From positions 62,001-126,000 of the forward strand of contig NC_085925.1 in the NCBI RefSeq assembly GCF_035222485.1: a stretch of 64,000 nucleotides of DNA, read 5' to 3'. Made by a program: the position numbers and the translations under genes. Position 1 is the first letter of the stretch, and every line of letters starts with the position of its first letter. Source of the stretch: Podospora pseudoanserina. Taxonomy: Eukaryota; Ascomycota; Sordariomycetes; Sordariales; Podosporaceae. Positions 1 through 12,376 of the stretch are shown in pieces. The notes below the pieces were generated by a model that saw only the letters and a list, made by a program, of their open reading frames with translations, was not told the origin of the DNA and searched no databases.

Positions 1-152
1 AGCACATTGTATTTTGCAGAGTGCTTATAAGCCTTAGCGCTATAGCACTTCTGCTTACCCCTAATTAGTTATCCCTTAACTTTTTTAACGATAGGTTAGG
101 GGCGTCCTACGCCCTATATATAGCGCGGCCTGCTATTAGGTTAACTGTGATA
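1..152 (-). repeat. Partial 3' LTR of copy A
   Basis: This stretch matches 7041-7192 base for base apart from roughly twenty transitions, nearly all C-to-T or G-to-A in a CpA/TpG context. Internal sequence begins at 153 with TAATGCCC, which on the minus strand is the end of a purine-rich tract before the LTR. Confidence 0.85.
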
Positions 153-880
153 TAATGCCCTTCTTCCTAGGTCGACGCCCCGGCGACCGTATTCCTAAAA
201 TAGTTACCGATCCCTATTTCTTCCGCATTTCTATAGTAAACCTTTCTTTCCCTTCTTATCCTAACTATTATATTTAATCGTATAAAGAAATTAATTTATA
301 CGAGTACCGACCGTCGCCGCGATTAAGTATATTTCCTTAAGAAATTCGGCTTTATTATACCCGAATGTACCTACTGTAAAGAGAATAACCTCGAGTATAT
401 AGCTTCTCCTCGATATAAGCGGTGTCTCCCGTATATTAAGTCGAGTCGTTCCTATTATAACGTCTATAGTATAGATCGTAAGTCTCCTCTTCGGCCGTTC
501 CCTTCCCTCGTTAACTAGTCCCGTAGTTCGTCCTCTAATTAGGGAAAAGGAACGCCTGGATACCGAAAAACAGGCTACCTTAAGTAAGCTTCTTCGTCTT
601 GAAGCACAATCGCGTGCCCTTAAGGCTCGGGCCCTTGCTGCTTTTCGTCGCGAGTCTCGGCTCCTTAACGAGGAAGAGAAAGAGTTTCCCGCGCGGCCTG
701 CTACCCCGCATAACCCGCCGGCGGCGAACGCTTCTGCTACTCCCCTTAATCTTTCTTTCCTGGACCCTTCTTTAGTTTTTAACTAGCCGCCTAACCTTTC
801 TTTGGACCCGGGCACGGCCGGTCCTTCCTTCCTGACCCCTTAGGATACTGCCGAGAGCGTACCTTCCACTTCCTAAGGTA
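153..880 (+). pseudogene. Antisense Zn-cluster-like/coiled-coil ORF between pol and 3' LTR (copy A)
   Basis: The plus strand, opposite to pol, encodes a cysteine-rich segment at 366-455. Its spacing is C-x2-C-x6-Y-x8-C-x2-Y-x6-Y, where each Tyr codon is TAT and would be Cys (TGT) before a RIP G-to-A change. This restores a Zn2Cys6-like pattern. After a frame change, bases about 535-780 read as a charged Leu/Glu/Arg-rich helix that includes KERLDTEKQATLSKLLRLEA. Downstream are Pro/Ser-rich remnants with stops. Similar short Cys-cluster plus coiled-coil proteins occur in many fungal genomes as hypothetical proteins (general knowledge). Function unknown. In copy C the same place holds a different Cys-containing remnant. 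Confidence 0.55.
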
Positions 881-928
881 GTTAAGATGCGTAGCAGTCT
901 TTACACCTGGGTCCCTTTTATACTTTCT

Positions 929-998
929 AACCTCGTAGTGTAATGTATTGCACGTCGGCTATTACGTCGAAGGCGCAGGTTCGATTCCTGTCGAGGTT
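929..998 (+). pseudogene. tRNA-like cloverleaf in copy A
   Basis: This 70-nt sequence folds as a cloverleaf. It has a 7-bp acceptor stem (AACCTCG with CGAGGTT), a D arm GTGT/GCAC with an 8-nt loop, an anticodon-like stem TCGGC/GTCGA with a 6-nt loop TATTAC, a 4-nt variable region, and a T arm GCAGG-TTCGATT-CCTGT. The T loop matches the B-box consensus GGTTCGATTCC. The 6-nt anticodon loop argues against a working tRNA, and no anticodon can be assigned. It lies just after the antisense ORF and is antisense to pol. Three further copies in this window have identical length. Confidence 0.7.
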
Positions 999-1049
999 TT
1001 CCTGGTTGCTTAGGCTTTAGTCGGTCCGGATATCGCTAATGGAATTTTT

Positions 1050-4000
1050 TTTACTTATTTAGGCAGTTAAGGTATACCTATAGTTCCCACGAGTTATCTA
1101 TAGCCGGATATCCTAACTAACTAACCAAATACTTTAATTGGCTTTTATTAAACCGTAAATTTAGTATTTCTTCTATATCGTACTTTTCTTCTTCGTCCTC
1201 TGCTACTATCTATATATTGGCCTTACTTATATATAGTGCGGGTTCTAGAAGTAAAATGTAGAAAGTGTATGATCGTAGATGTATCGTACGGGGTAGCTTT
1301 AATTTAAATGCCGTCTCCGATATCTTTTTTTTAACTTTAAACGGGCCTATTTTTCTATGGTCTAGCTTCTTACTAGGTCTTTTAGTGTGTAAATTACGTG
1401 TGGAAAGGAATACTATATCCCCCCCTTTAAAGTAAGGTCCCTCGAGCCTTTTAGTATTATAGTATTTCCGTATCCTTTCCCTTATAAACTCCAGTTCTTA
1501 CTTAAGCTTACCGTAGAATATATATATCTTATTTACCTTAACTTTAGCCCTAGGTACCTTAACCGCAGGTCCCTGCCGTAGGTCTGCCTCGTAGCCGAAG
1601 TTCGCGAAGAACGGTATAGCTTTAATCGTCTTAGTTAGTAATATATTATATACTAGCTATACCGTAAGTAATAGTTTAACCTAATCGTCCTACTCGAAAT
1701 TAATATAATTCCGTAAATACTATTTTACGATTTAGTTAAGCCGTTCCGTTTAACCGTCCGTTTAAGGATAGTAAGCCGAAAACGCTTTACTTACTACCCC
1801 TAGCCTCGTTATTAACGCTCTTTAAAATTTCGATACGAACTTAGTATCGCGGTTTATAATAAACTTTTTTAACTATATATATATTAATATAATATACCGT
1901 AATACTATATCCGTTAATTATTTTGCCGACCAGGTCTCCTTATAAAGTAGGAAGTATACCTACTTAGTAAGCCTATCGACCACCGTTAATATACTATCGT
2001 ACTTAACGCCGATTACCGTATCCTTAGACTTTAGTAATTTAGTAATAAAGTTTATTATAATTAAACTCAATAGCCGTTCTATTACCGGTAGTAACTTTAA
2101 AAATCTATAAAGTTTATACTTCGTAACCCTTATTCTTTCGCACGTATAATATAATTAAATAGCTTTCTTAACGTCGTCTTTAATCCTTAGCTAGTTAAAG
2201 TATTATTTAATTTTTTTTATAGTCTTAGCGATACCTATATATCCTCCGAGTTTTAATATATAAATCTCTATTACTAATACCGTCCTATTACCTAGCTTTA
2301 CGTACGCTCGGTTTTTATACTATAATCTTCTCTAATTATTTTTCTAGATACCTTATAGCTCCAGCTCTTTCTACTAGTATTACTCTATAATATCGTTACT
2401 TAATTTCCTTTAGTATTTACTAAAAGTAACTTTCTCGCGATACACTACGTAATACTCTATCTACGGCTATAGTAAATACTTAAGGATACTATTTAGCGCC
2501 TCTTTAAATAATAATAGTAACTTCTTAGATATATCTTTATAGTAGTCGGCTCGCCGGCTAAGTACGTTTACTCTAGCGTTTTCCGAACCCTTTTTATAGT
2601 TAATTTAGAAATTAAATTCCGAGAGAAACTTTAATTATCGTATTTACCACGCGTTAAGGACCTTCGTAATAATAAAGTATTATAGATTTTTATAATCCGT
2701 ATAAACCTATATTTTATACTTAATACCGCTAAAGTATAACCTTTATTTCTCGAACGCTTCGATAATAGCGAGTAACTTTTTATCGTAAATTAAGTAGTTC
2801 TAACGTACCCCCTCGAGCTTCTTCGAAAAAAAAGCTATTAAATATAGTTTACCGTTATCGTCTTACTATCCTAACTATCTACCGATCGTATAGTCTAATA
2901 CGTCTACCTCGACTTTAAATAGTCGACTAGGGTTTAGTAATTTAAGTACCGGGTCCTTTAAAATAGCTTCTTTTAGCTCCTAGAAGGCCTACTTTTCTTC
3001 TTACCCCTACCGGAACTCCACGTCTTTCTTAGTTAAATAGTTAAATAGCCGCGCGATACTTACGTACCTACAGATAAATATCCGATAGAAGTTCGTAAAC
3101 CTTAAGAATTCCCTAACGTATATTTATAATTATGGCGTAGGCTAGTCCTTAACTACCGTAATTTTCTTAGGTTCTATACGAACCTTACTTAGCAATATTA
3201 AATATCCTAAATATACTGTTTTTTATACGTAGAACTTACTCTTCTCCTTATTAATAGAGAGTCCGGCTCCGTATAATGCGTTAAATATCTTTTATACGTA
3301 TCGCTTATACTCCTTTAAAATACGTAAGTAGATAAGAACGTTATTAAAATAGTATATTACTGTTTTATCGAGGTACTTCCGTATAATATAGTTAACGAAA
3401 GATTAGAACGTTACGGGCGTATTAATTAACCCGAATAGTATTATAAGATACTCGAAATAATTATAAGGTATGCGAAACGCTATTTTCTATTCGTCTCCTT
3501 CTTTAATCCGTATATAAACGTACCCGATAGGTATATTTAAACGTATAAAGTATCGTGCCCTTACTAATTAACTCTGTAATTTAGATATTAACGGTAGCGG
3601 GTAATTATTTTTTACCGTCTCGTTATTTAACTACCGGTAATCTATATATAATCGTAAACTACTGTCCTTCTTCGGTATAAAGAATACGGGGTATCTTACT
3701 AACGATATAAACTCCCTAATATATCCTTTCTTTAAGTTTTTATCTAAATACTTCCGTAATTCCTTACTTTACTTATCGTTAATATAATAAACTTTAAATA
3801 ACCGTAGTTTAACTCTTTCTTTTAATTTAATTTCGTAGTCCCACGGTCCTTACTCTAAAAGCCCCTTTAAATACTTAGCCGTAAAGGCTAAATATCCTCG
3901 ATATTCTACCGGTACCGCCTTTTTCTTACCTTTCTTTACGTTATTATAGTAAGCGTATTTATTAACCTCCGATATTTTTACTAACGTCGTTAACCCTACT

Positions 4001-6650
4001 TTTTCGATCTTACTACTTATATCGATAGAATATACTATTACTTTCTATATTCCTTACGGTAGTACCGTAGAGGATACTCGTCCTGCATTTTACTCCGTAC
4101 GTGTTCCTAATCTTTTATCGTTAATTAAATACTTTTAAGGCTCTCTTAGTCGTAGGTAGCTATTATCCCTCTAATCGATATCTAAGTTATAGTCTTTATA
4201 CTATAATTACCTTAAGATTATATCCTTCGAGGGTCCTATATCTATAATATTAAATATAATTAATATCGTTTTTCCTTCGACTATAATATTTAAGGGTAAT
4301 ATCTCCTTATAAACCTTTTACGTAGGAAATAAACCTTATATAACTATTTATTCCTTCTTTTTTTTCTATAGTATACGGGCCTAATATATAAATTATAACG
4401 AAATTAAGTTCGTTTCCGCATTACTATTTATTAATACTATTGCCTAAAGATCCCTCTATCGTATAGTAACCTAAAGGTATTTATTTTTCTTACTTCCTCC
4501 CTATACGGTAACGACTTCGTTAATAAACGCCGGATTATTATTCTATACCTTCGCTTTATATTAATACCTTCGAAAATATCGTTCGTAGTCCGTTAAAGGT
4601 TAACGGCCCCTGCGAAGGGCCGCGAGTTATTTCCTAAACGGTTATATCGTTTAAAAGTATCCTCTTACCCCGGGTTATCTAATAACATAAAGTTTTTTAA
4701 CTATACCTACTTAATTTCCTTTTATTTTCCGTCTTTAATATTCTTTCGTATTTATACTCGATAATAATTCTTCTACTTAATCTTAAGCGTCTTAGCTTAA
4801 TAATATCGCTTAACTTTCTCCTGTAAGTATATAGCGTAGTTTAGGCTTAAGTATTATCCTAATATTATTTCCTTTTACGAGCGTACGCTATCGTCTATGT
4901 TTTAACCGTTTATATATTCGACGTAACACCTCGTATACCTTAATACGATCTATATAATTTAAAGGCCATCCTTTAGTTTAACCGGGTCTTAAACCTTTTA
5001 TAAGATATAATCGTTTAAATCCTTTTATTAGGCTTTTTCCTATCGGGCTATAGTCCTTCTAATTAACTATAGTTTGCTTTCCTTACTTACTTTATATACC
5101 GGCTAGTAGCTATATAGCGATTTGCTTTAGTAGTACTCTATATATCTGTATATAATATACTGGAACTAAAGTACTTTCTAATACTCCGGATATTTAGGAT
5201 AAAGCTATACCGTATCTCTTTTATAGGGTATATACTATATAAGTGTTAGTACGTCCCTTAATAATTTCGCGATCCTAATATTAATGACTTTCTTACCTTT
5301 CTAATACTTTTCTTAGCTCTTATATAAGAGCTTTATAAACTATAATATATCCTATAAAATAGTAATTCTGTATTTATTATATTACCTTTTTAGTATCGTT
5401 TACTTAATAGGTCCTTACGTAAGACCTTTATCTTTAGCGACCTCCGTAGTAACTTCCGTAGCGATCTATACTAATTAATCCTATAATACCTATATTTAAA
5501 GATCTCTTTCCTTATACTTCGCCTTTAACCTTTCTAGGGCTTCCTTTACTTCCTAGAACTCTATATCTTTTTATCCGGTATACTAATTAGAATTTTCTTT
5601 AGAGCTTACCGCTTTACTTTACTAATACCCGATAACTATTACCTCTATAACCCTCGGTCCTTTCGATATAGTAATTAATACGATTTCCTTTTTCTATCCG
5701 AGCCGTTTAAGTACCTTATAGTCCTTCTTAAAGTATTTTGCTTTACTGTAATTAAAATACTTAAAGTTATTTTTACCCTAACCCCGGCCTTATAGTTTTT
5801 ATTACTATATAGCGTCGACCTTTATCGGTCTTACGTATATAGTGCCGAAGTAATTAATATTAAAATATCTTTTCTTTTACTTATCGTTAAAATAATTATT
5901 ATTAAAGTATCCTTTATTATTATTATTACCGTAATAACCTTTACTATTTTTTTTCTCCGTACGCCGCTAAAATTACCGATCGTTAATCCGAATAGCTATA
6001 ATAATATACTTATCGATAATATTAAGCCTTAACTCCTTATATAACTTATCCTTTACCTTTTCCTTAAAGCCGTTATAAAAAAACTATATTAACCCCTTAT
6101 CGTTAATAGTACTATATAAGCTATCGATTTTAAATAAAGCCGTATAGTTAACCGTTAAGCGCGTTTAGCGTAGGTTTATAAGCCTTTTTTACGCGCGCCT
6201 TACTTTATTGTACTCCCTAAATACCTTTTTAAGCTTAGCTTTAAAAATATAATAACTTTCGAAGTATTTTACGGTAATCTTCTTTTAGTCCTCCGGCTCC
6301 TACTCGTAATAGTTATCGAGGATAGGCTTAAACTACGCGAAAGCCCTATCTTTAAGTCTAATAACCGCGAAAATTACTTTTAACTTTTCGTTAATAAACT
6401 AATTTAGGTAATAACGAAAATAAGTTTTAAATTAGATTAAGAATCCTTTAAGCTTTACCTTTCCTCCTTTATAGTACTCCGGTGCCGGAAACTTAACGGT
6501 TAATTTAGGTACGGTCGTAATGGCGATAATCTACTCCCGGGTTTACTAAGCTTTTTCTTTAAGCTCCTTAAAGTGCTTAACGACTTATTCTACAGTAATA
6601 AGTGTAGGTCTAGTACTAGTAGAAGGTCCTTCGCTGCCTAGGCTAAGCGG
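1050..6650 (-). pseudogene. gag-pol of copy A, RIP-killed
   Basis: Read on the minus strand, the gag end has a zinc knuckle at 5718-5759 in which Cys codons have become TAT (YFNYSKAKYFKKDY for CX2CX4HX4C). Reverse transcriptase is recognisable near 3600-3700 from the PKKDGS block. An integrase core lies near 2000. The C-terminal chromodomain near 1075-1200 still reads EEKYDIEEILNLRFNKS and then KYLVS-LGYPAIDNSWE. Stops in every domain rule out a product. The order gag-PR-RT-IN-chromodomain is that of a Ty3/gypsy chromovirus. Confidence 0.8.
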
Positions 6651-6743
6651 GACGCCTCCTATCTAAATATTCTTAGGTCCGGCTATAGTAATAAAAAGAC
6701 GCCTTTAACTTATTTATAATAGAGTTAAAGTAAGTATATAACG

Positions 6744-7192
6744 TATAACGAACCCCTATCCAGAACCTTTGAAAGGGACATTGGTTAAAGGCACTTCTAA
6801 ATAATCTTAATCCGGTACAACTAAATAATATATAATAACGGCTTGTCTCTATCATAATAGTCTAAATACCAACGATTGTAACTTATATTATATACTACGG
6901 AACTATCTATCTACACCGGCCAGTTCCTCCGTATATATAGACCTTAGGACCGTGAGGTGCTCGCCCTGCTACGGCCCCGATTACTCCTAGTATATTGCAT
7001 CCTGCGAAGTGCTCGTCGTGCTATCCCTCTGATCACTCCTAGCACATTGCATCCTGCAGAGTGCTCATGAGCCTTGGCGCTATAGCACTTCTACTTACCC
7101 CTGATTGGTCATCCCCTGACCTCCTTAACGATAGGTTAGGGGCGTCCTGCGCCCCACATGTGGCGCGGCCTGCTGTTGGGTTAACTGTGACA
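6744..7192 (-). repeat. 5' LTR of copy A
   Basis: A 449-bp LTR whose plus-strand start TATAACGAACCCC corresponds to TGTGACGAACCCC in the less mutated copy at 13116, and which ends TAACTGTGACA. The half nearest pol is shared with the LTRs of copies B, C and D. The outer half (about 6940-7192) is specific to A and hardly touched by RIP. Confidence 0.85.
6954..7057. repeat. 52-bp tandem repeat in LTR U3
   Basis: Two adjacent 52-bp units (6954-7005 and 7006-7057) share GTGCTCG, ACTCCTAG and ATTGCATCCTGC at the same offsets. A third partial unit follows (AGAGTGCTC). Repeats in the U3 part of LTRs often carry enhancer function; that role is inferred here. Confidence 0.75.
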
Positions 7193-10100
7193 GAAAGTCG
7201 TTAATATTAGGATCGCGAAAGTACTAAAAAATATATTAATATTTATATAGTATATATCCTATAAGGAAAATATAGTATAACTTTATCCTAGGTATCTGGA
7301 GTATCGAGAGTACTTTAATTTTAATATATTATATATAGATATATAGAGTATTATTAAAGTAAATCGCTATACGGTTATTAGCCGGTACGTAAAGTAGGTA
7401 AGGAGGGTAAGTTATAATTAATTAAAAAGATTATAGCCCGATAAGAAAAGACTTAATAGGAGGACCTAAACGATTATATTTTATAAAAGGTTTAAAACCC
7501 GATTAAATTAAAAGATAGCTTTTAGGTTATAAAGATTATATTAAAGTATATAAGGTATTACGTTAAATATATAAACGGTTAGAATATAGACGATAATATA
7601 TACTTATAGAAAGAAGTAATATTAGGATAGTATTTAAGCCTAAATTATATTATATATTTATAAAAGAAAGTTAAATAATATTATTAAGTTAAAACGCTTA
7701 AGACTAAGTAGAAAAACCGTTATCGAGCGTAGATACGAGAGAATACTAGAGACGGAAGATAGGAGGAAGTTAGGCGAGTATAGTTAAAAGACTTTATATT
7801 ACTAAATAACCTAAAGTAAGAAAACGCTTTTAAATAATATAATCGTTTAAGAAATAATTTACGGCTTTTAGTAGGAGCCGTTAACCTTTAATAAATTATA
7901 AATAGTATTTTTAAAGGTATTAGCGTAAGGTAAAGGTATAAGATAACGACCCGGCGCTTATTAATAAAGTCGCTACTATATAGGGAAAAGTAAGAAAAAT
8001 AAATATTTTTAAGTTATTATATATTAAGAAAATCTTTAGGTAATAGTATTAGTAGATAATAATATAGAAATAAACTTAATTTCGCTATAATTTATATATT
8101 AGGCCCGTATACTATAAAGGAAAAAGAAGGAATAAATCGTTATATAAAGATTATTTCCTACGTAAAAGGTTTATAAGGAAATACTATCCCTAAATATTAT
8201 AGTCGAAAGAAAAATAATATTAATTATATTCGATATTATAAATATAGAACCCTCGAAGGATATAATCCTAAAGTAACTATAGTATAAAGACTATAACTTA
8301 AATATCGATTAAAAGAATAGTAGCTACCTATGATTAAAAGAGCCTTAGAAATATCTAATTAACGATAGAAGATTAGGAACACGTACGGAGTAAAGTGCAG
8401 GATAAGTACCCTTTACGGTACTACCGTAAGGAATATAGGAAATAATAGTATACTCTATCGATATAGGCGGTAAGATCGAAGAAGTAGGGTTAACGATATT
8501 AATAGAGATATTAAAAGTTAATAAGTACGCTTATTATAATAACGTAAATAAAAGTAAGAAAAAAGCGATACTAATAGAATATTAAAGATACTTAGCCTTT
8601 ACGGCTAAATATTTAGAGGGGCTTTTAAAACAAGGACTATAGGACTACGAAATTAAGTTAAAAAAAGGAACTAAGCTATAGGTATTTAAAGTTTACTATA
8701 TTAACGATAAGTAAAGTAAGGAGTTACGGAAATACTTAGACGAAAATTTAAAAAGAGGATATATTAAAGAGTTTATATCGTTAATAGGATACTCTATATT
8801 CTTTATACCGAAAAAAGACGGTAGTTTATAATTATATATAGATTACCGCTAACTAAATAATAAAACGGTAAAAAAAAATTACTTACTACCGTTAATATTT
8901 AAGTTACGGAGTTAATTAATAAGGGCGCGATACTTTATATATTTAAATATATCTATTAGGTACGCCTATATACGGATTAAAGAAGGAGACGAATAGAAAA
9001 TTACGTTTCGTATACCCTATAATTATTTCGAGTATTTCGTAATACTATTTAAGCTAACTAATATACTTACGACGTTTTAATCTTTCGTTAATTATATAAT
9101 ATAGAAGTACTTCGATAAAATAATAATATATTATTTTAATTATATTTTTATTTATTTACGTACTTTAAAGAAATATAAGCGGTATATACGAAAGATATTC
9201 GACGCGTTATATAGAACCGGACTTTTAATTAATATAGAAAAGAACGAGTTTTACGTATAGAAAATAATATACCTAAAATATTTAATATCGTTAAGTAAAG
9301 TTCGTATAGAACCGGGGAAAATTATAGTAATTAAGGACTAGCCTATACCGTAATTATAGATATACGTTAAGGAATTTTTAAGATTTATAAATTTCTATTA
9401 AATATTTATCCGGATCTACGTAGGTATTACGAGGCTACTTAATTAATTAATTAAAAAGGACGTAAAGTTTCGGTGGGGATAAGAAAAGAAATAGGCCTTT
9501 TAGAAGCTAAAAGAAGTTATTTTAAAGGACCCGGTACTTAAACTACTAAACTCTAATCGATTATTTAAAGTTAAAATAAATATATTAAACTATACGATTA
9601 GTAGATAATTAGGGTAGTAAAATAATAACGGTAAGCTATACCCGGTAGTTTTTTTTTTAAAGAAGCTTAAAAAAATACGTTAAAATTACTTAATCTACGA
9701 TAAGGAACTATTCGCTATTATCGAAGCGTTCAAGGAATAAAGATTATACCTTAACGGTATTAAATATAAAATATAAGTTTATATAGATTATAAAAATCTA
9801 TAATACTTTATTACTATAAAAGTCTTTAACGCGCGGTAAATATAATAATTAGAGTTCCTTTCGGAATTTAATTTTTAAATTAATTATAAAAAGGGATCGG
9901 AGAATATTAAGGTAAACGTATTTAACCGGCGAACCGATTACTATAAACATATACTTAAAGAGTTATTATTACTATTTAAGGAAACGCTAAACGGTACTCT
10001 TAAATATTTACTATAGCCGTAAATAAAATATTATATAATATATTATAAGAAGGCTACTTCTAGTAAATATTAAAGGAAGTTAAATAACGATATTATAAAG

Positions 10101-11445
10101 TAATATTAATAGAAAAAGTTAGAGCTATAGGGTATTTAAAAAGATAGTTAAAAAAGATTATAGTATAGAAATCGAGCGTATATAAGGCTAGGTAATAGAA
10201 TAGTATTAGTAAGGAAAATTTATATATTAAAGTTTAAAAGATATATAAGTATCGCTAAAACTATAAAAAAGATTAAATAGTATTTTAATTAATTAAAGAT
10301 TAAGGATAACGTTAAGGAAGCTATTTAATTATATTATATATATAAGAAAACGAGGGTTACGAGGTATAAACCCTATAGATTTCTAGAGTTATTACCGCTA
10401 GTAAAACGGTTATAGAGTTTAGTAACGATAGACTTTATTATTAAATTACTAAAGTCTAAAGATACGGTAACCGGCGTTAAATATAATAGTATATTAACGG
10501 TAATCGATAAGCTTATTAAATAGGTATATTTTCTACTTTATAAAGAGACCTAGTTAATAAAATAGTTAACGGATATAGTACTATAGTATATTATATTAAT
10601 ATATATATAGTTAAAGGAGTTTATCACGGACCGCGATATTAAATTTATATCGAAGTTTTAAAAAGCGTTAATAACGAAGTTAGGGATAATAAGTAAGGTA
10701 TCTTCGGCCTACTACCTTTAAACGGATAGGTAAACGGAACGATTTAATTAAATCGTAAAATAATATTTATAAAATTATATTAATTTCGAGTAAAACGATT
10801 AGGTTAAACTATTATTTACGGTATAACTAGTATATAATATATTATTAATTAAAATAATTAAAGTTATACTATTCTTCGCGAATTTTAATTATAAAGTAGA
10901 CTTACGGTAGGGACCTAAGGTTAAGGTACTTAGGGCTAAGGTTAAAGTAAATAAAATATATATATTTTATAGTAAGCTTAAGTAAAAACTAAAGTTTATA
11001 AAGGAAAGAATATAGAAATATTATAGAATTAAAAGGCTCGAGGGACCTTACCTTAAGGAAAGAAATATAGTATTCCTTTCTATATATAATTTATGTACTA
11101 AAAGAATTAGTAAGAAGCTAGACTATAAAAAAATAAGATTATTTAAAGTTAAGAAGAAAGTATCGTAAACAGTATTCGAATTAAAGCTACCTAATATAAT
11201 ATATCTACGGTTATATACCTTTTACATCTTACTTCTAGAACCCGTACTATATATAAGTAAGGCTAATATATAGGTAATAGCAGAGGACGAAAAAAAAGAA
11301 TATAATATAAAAAAAATACTAGATTTACGGTTTAATAAAGGTTAATTAAAATATTTAATTAATTAATTAGAATATCCGGCTATAAATAATTTGTAGGAAT
11401 TATAGATATACCTTAATTACCTAAATAAGTAAAAAGAATTCTTTT
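7193..11445 (+). pseudogene. pol of copy B, RIP-killed
   Basis: Protease: GTATTAGTAGATAATAAT near 8050 reads VLVDNN, which gives the D-S-G active site if two RIP changes are undone. RT: IPKKDGSL-LYIDYR-LNN at about 8800-8870, and the YxDD region near 9130-9160 reads YYFNYIF. Integrase: SIDFIIKLLKSKDTVTGVKY near 10430, then TDRDIKFISKF near 10626. Chromodomain: EYNIKKILDLRFNKG and LEYPAINN at about 11290-11400. The domain order defines a chromovirus. Many in-frame stops. Confidence 0.85.
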
Positions 11446-11514
11446 AACGATATTTAGACCGGCTAAAACCTAAAATAGATTTAGAAAAGCCCTATCGGGT
11501 TTTTCTAAATCTAA

Positions 11515-11584
11515 AACCTTAGTAAAAATCGAACTTATGCCTTCGACGTAATAGTTAACGTACTATATATTATACTATAAGGTT
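11515..11584 (-). pseudogene. tRNA-like sequence in copy B
   Basis: This is the minus-strand counterpart of the cloverleaf at 929-998, also 70 nt. The T loop (TTCGATT on the minus strand) and the acceptor ends AACC/GGTT are kept, but several stem pairs are altered by RIP-type transitions. Confidence 0.65.
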
Positions 11585-12376
11585 AAAAAGTATAAGGAAA
11601 GCGAAATATAAATAGTATTACGCGCTTTAGGTACTTTAGGAAGTAAAAGGCGCGCTACTAGCGGTATTTAGTGCGGTTAGGAAGGAAAGACCGGCTATAT
11701 TAAGATCGAAGGAAATATCGGAGGGCCAGTCCAGGCCTAAAGAAGGATCTAGGGCGTAAGGAAACCACGGAACGGTATCCTAGGCGGCGGTCGGCTACGT
11801 AAAAGTCCCCGGTAAAGAATCGGGCGGCGCCATAACTATAGATTACGCCACCCGGGTATCTTCCTCCTAATTACCCCGCGCGAAAAGACGCTCTTTACGT
11901 ATACGAAGAGAGCGACGTATTCGTTTTACCCGGATAAGCTTAATAGTTAATTACGAAAGTTAATTTTTAAGCTTTTACTCCTAGCGCTTAAGTCTATCCT
12001 ACTCTTTTATCGTTCGGGTTACTATAAAATAGTTAATTATAGTATAGAAAGAAAAGAAAGATCTACCTACGGACAGAGCTAATATTAAATCTATTATATA
12101 GGATTTTACGGCGTATATACTTAACGTACCGTAAGGACTTAAGGGCTATAATATAAGGGGATCCGGTAGTAAAATAAGTAAAATACGGTATTACGGTAAA
12201 ACTACGGCGGCGGATTCGGGAGGAAAGGGCAGAGGCCTATTTAATCTTATAATAACGTTTTTATATACGGTTAAATATAATAAAGGTAAGGAGAAAAAGG
12301 AAGGAAAAACCTACGATATAGTTAATAGTGGAAAAAGACTAGGCCGTAAGGGCTTTAGCCTAGAGAAGGAGTATTA
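11585..12376 (-). other. Non-pol segment of copy B before the 3' LTR
   Basis: This position corresponds to the antisense ORF of copy A. The sequence is RIP-altered and element-specific, and I could not read a convincing frame in it. It ends in a purine-rich tract (AGAGAAGGAG) followed by TATTA at the LTR junction, the expected polypurine tract for plus-strand priming. Confidence 0.5.

Larger units (their letters stand above)
1..7192 (-). mobile_element. Ty3/gypsy chromovirus copy A, RIP-degraded, left LTR cut by window edge
   Basis: This is an LTR retrotransposon with pol on the minus strand. Reading right to left one finds the 5' LTR, a gag zinc knuckle (5718-5759), reverse transcriptase (near 3600-3700), integrase and a chromodomain (about 1075-1200), then a non-pol segment and the 3' LTR remnant. 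All frames are broken by C-to-T and G-to-A changes typical of RIP. The right LTR ends at 7192 in TGTGACA. Bases 1-152 align end to end with 7041-7192, so the left LTR begins outside the window. The sequence right of 7192 is the middle of another element (copy B), so A was inserted into B. Confidence 0.85.

Noticed and set aside
929-998. Functional chromosomal tRNA gene
   Set aside because: The anticodon loop has 6 nt, no valid anticodon can be placed, and all copies sit at the same place inside retroelements.
6673-6855. Small minus-strand ORF at the edge of the copy A LTR
   Set aside because: It crosses the LTR/internal boundary in RIP-altered DNA and has no family resemblance; chance frame.
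6954-7057. CRISPR-like array
   Set aside because: Two adjacent 52-bp units without spacers inside an LTR; a tandem repeat in a eukaryote.
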